Of a stretch of DNA of 7,003 bases, positions 6,026 to 7,003 are shown piece after piece. The DNA comes from Deltaproteobacteria bacterium. Its GTDB lineage: Bacteria; Bdellovibrionota; FAC87; UBA2466. How positions within the stretch are numbered: position 1 is the first letter of the stretch; each line of letters opens with the position of its first letter. The stretch covers positions 1 through 7,003 of the forward strand of contig JABMMY010000353.1 in the NCBI GenBank assembly GCA_013205415.1, in the 5' to 3' direction. Position numbers and translations under genes: made by a program. Under the pieces are notes generated by a model that was not told the origin of the DNA, did not search any database, and saw nothing but the letters and a program-made list of their open reading frames with translations.

Positions 6026-6151
6026 TGCAAATGCATCATGCATCGAGTGATCAACTTTAAGTTTCTGTCGTCTATCTGGAATATCCCGGAAAAGAGTGGT
6101 CAGCCCATGTCGTAAACTTTGAAAACTAAGATGCTTAAGACTGCGATTCAT
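6026..6151 (-). pseudogene. N-terminal remnant of an insertion-sequence transposase
   Basis: From the ATG at 6151 the minus strand encodes 42 residues, including SLRHGLTTLFRDIPDRR and KVDHSMHDAFA. The pattern LxxxFxxIPDxR......DA(F/L)xxAxAMF is the N-terminus of a large IS4/ISNCY-like transposase group, as I recall it. After Ala42 (6026) the expected alanine/phenylalanine-rich continuation is lost and the frame runs on through unrelated sequence (RPNASFRYYHYL) into the ATPase gene start. The transposase is therefore cut off after about a tenth of its length. A TTG at 6178 would add nine residues. GCAGGA lies directly before the ATG. No terminal inverted repeats or target duplication could be identified. 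Confidence 0.5.
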
Positions 6152-6178
6152 TCCTGCGCAAACTACTCGATTTCTCAA

Positions 6179-6289
6179 AAAAACGATCGAGACATCGCGT
6201 TAAACAGTATTTTCTCCAGAAATTGTACGAAAGCATAATTAAAAACCGCGAAAATTGAGCTCAAAATTATTCACCGAGAACTACTGTGA
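6179..6289. other. Spacer without recognisable gene
   Basis: About 110 bases of AT-rich sequence between the transposase remnant and the glycosyltransferase remnant. It has stops in the frames read, a palindromic CGATCG (6184-6189) and short A-runs. It may include the original upstream end of the insertion sequence, but no inverted repeat could be assigned. Confidence 0.3.
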
Positions 6290-6468
6290 ACTGGCACAGC
6301 ACATTGTTTTTTTATTCATTATCGGATAGAGTTCGTAAAGACATTATTCGATGAAAATACGGAAGTATCTATGTTTGATTCAGTCGAAGAGCTTGTTGAG
6401 CATATTCTTTGGATGAACGCGCTTATGATGTTATTCGCCATATAAACACCACGATTAAATTATTGTAA
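6290..6468 (+). pseudogene. C-terminal remnant of a probable CgeB-like glycosyltransferase, frameshifted
   Basis: One frame (from 6290, directly after a stop at 6287-6289) reads FVKTLFDENTEVSMFDSVEE then LVEHILWM up to 6415. A second frame from 6415 continues ERAYDVIRHINTTIKLL and stops at 6466-6468. Joined by restoring one missing base near 6413-6417, they give a sequence like the end of CgeB/GT1-type glycosyltransferases (LFxxxxEVxxFDSxEELxxxIxxLxxxxxxRxxI). The N-terminal bulk is absent. It lies three bases before the next glycosyltransferase-like gene, so both probably come from one polysaccharide cluster. Identification rests on motif resemblance only. Confidence 0.4.
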
Positions 6469-6470
6469 TA

Positions 6471-6938
6471 ATGAAAAAAAATATTACGAAGTTACAGTGC
6501 CTTTTTATACAAAGCGAACCATCACAACTAGATAGTGTATTTTATGGCGAGTTAGCTAGGCTTATTCCAGGTGACTCATTGATAATATTATTTAATTCTT
6601 CCAAAAATCAGCGACAGGATATTGACCATGAGTTGGGTCTCACTCCAATTTTTCCTGATCTTAACGAAGGGTATTCCTACGAATGGATTGCATTAGGGCG
6701 ATGGGGGATTTTTAATCTTTTGAAACGTGTGATCGAATACAGCCCAAAATATGTTGTAGTACAAGATCAAAAATGGTCAGAAAAAATTATACTCGCATTG
6801 TGCTGCAGATTAATAGGAATTCAAGTGGCAATGCGATCAGATAAAAATAATATTTCTATTGGAAAACAGACTGGTTTTTTTCTTTGGTGTGAGTGTTTTC
6901 TGGTGAAAGGATTATTTAATAGACCTCTTTCATATTAG
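6471..6938 (+). CDS. Glycosyltransferase N-terminal domain (GT4-like), probably truncated by frameshift
   Basis: The 155-residue frame contains LFIQSEPSQLDSVFYGELAR (11-30), DIDHELGLTPIFP, GYSYEWIALGRW, PKYVVVQDQKW and IGIQVAMRSDKNNIS. These resemble the N-terminal Rossmann domain of GT4-type glycosyltransferases making surface polysaccharide, which are normally about 350-400 residues with the sugar-nucleotide site in the missing half. After KGLFNR (ending 6923) the frame stops at 6936-6938, but the +1 frame over the same bases reads DLFHISPLFS (6922-6951), close to the 'xLxPVSPL' expected there. A third frame then gives HDYKSRKSG, so more than one lesion is likely. There is no Shine-Dalgarno, and ATG is followed by a run of eight A. 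It could still be expressed as a short protein, but pseudogene is the better reading. Confidence 0.55.
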   Translation: MKKNITKLQCLFIQSEPSQLDSVFYGELARLIPGDSLIILFNSSKNQRQDIDHELGLTPIFPDLNEGYSYEWIALGRWGIFNLLKRVIEYSPKYVVVQDQKWSEKIILALCCRLIGIQVAMRSDKNNISIGKQTGFFLWCECFLVKGLFNRPLSY

Positions 6939-7003
6939 CCCTTTATTTTCATGATTATAAATCCCGCAAATCAGGTTAAAACGAAGGCCAAATCGCTTTC
7001 TCC
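6922..7003 (+). pseudogene. Out-of-frame continuation of the GT4-like gene
   Basis: After the likely frameshift, coding-like sequence continues in other frames (FHISPL at 6928-6945, then HDYKSRKSG from 6950) up to the right edge. The stretch is too short and too broken to align; it is listed so that the missing C-terminal half is not taken as simple intergenic DNA. Confidence 0.3.

Overview
The window is a patchwork. Positions 1 to about 4680 hold compact, intact genes for envelope or exported proteins. From about 4740 to the right edge, one intact ATPase gene sits among broken gene fragments. Base composition is roughly 40-45% GC by eye, except for one 90-base island counted by hand at 64%. 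The mix of an unfamiliar lipoprotein, a SOUL-family protein and a secreted papain-type protease coupled to a secreted nuclease would suit a Gram-negative bacterium living on macromolecules or prey, for example a Bdellovibrio-like lineage. That assignment is inference; no ribosomal or other marker gene is present.

Left part. A minus-strand gene for a single-pass membrane-anchored protein of unknown function runs off the left edge (1-1031). A short divergent region separates it from a plus-strand lipoprotein gene (1142-1909), whose extended -10 promoter predicts an mRNA starting exactly at the ATG. The lipoprotein gene converges on a minus-strand SOUL/heme-binding-type gene with a signal peptide (1945-2577). 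Across the next divergent region lies a two-gene plus-strand operon: a secreted C1A (papain-like) cysteine protease with a C-terminal Ig-like segment (2762-4129), overlapping by an ATGA junction with a secreted Nuc-type phospholipase D-fold nuclease (4126-4677). Together they look like a protein- and nucleic-acid-degrading exoenzyme pair.

Right part. At 4729-4830 is a GC-rich, promoterless scrap that reads as the last ~33 codons of a class II (vitamin B12-dependent) ribonucleotide reductase, the Cys-rich tail ending in GATSGCS. It abuts the end of a minus-strand AAA_14/DUF4143 ATPase gene (4833-5957), which has its own near-consensus, apparently leaderless promoter. Just upstream of that promoter is the N-terminal scrap of an IS transposase (6026-6151, minus). 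Further right are the frameshifted C-terminus of a probable CgeB-like glycosyltransferase (6290-6468) and the N-terminal half of a second, GT4-like glycosyltransferase (6471-6938) that appears to break by frameshift near 6920. The ATPase gene therefore looks like cargo between two gene scars, next to the remains of a surface-polysaccharide cluster. No rRNA, tRNA, CRISPR array or complete insertion sequence was seen.
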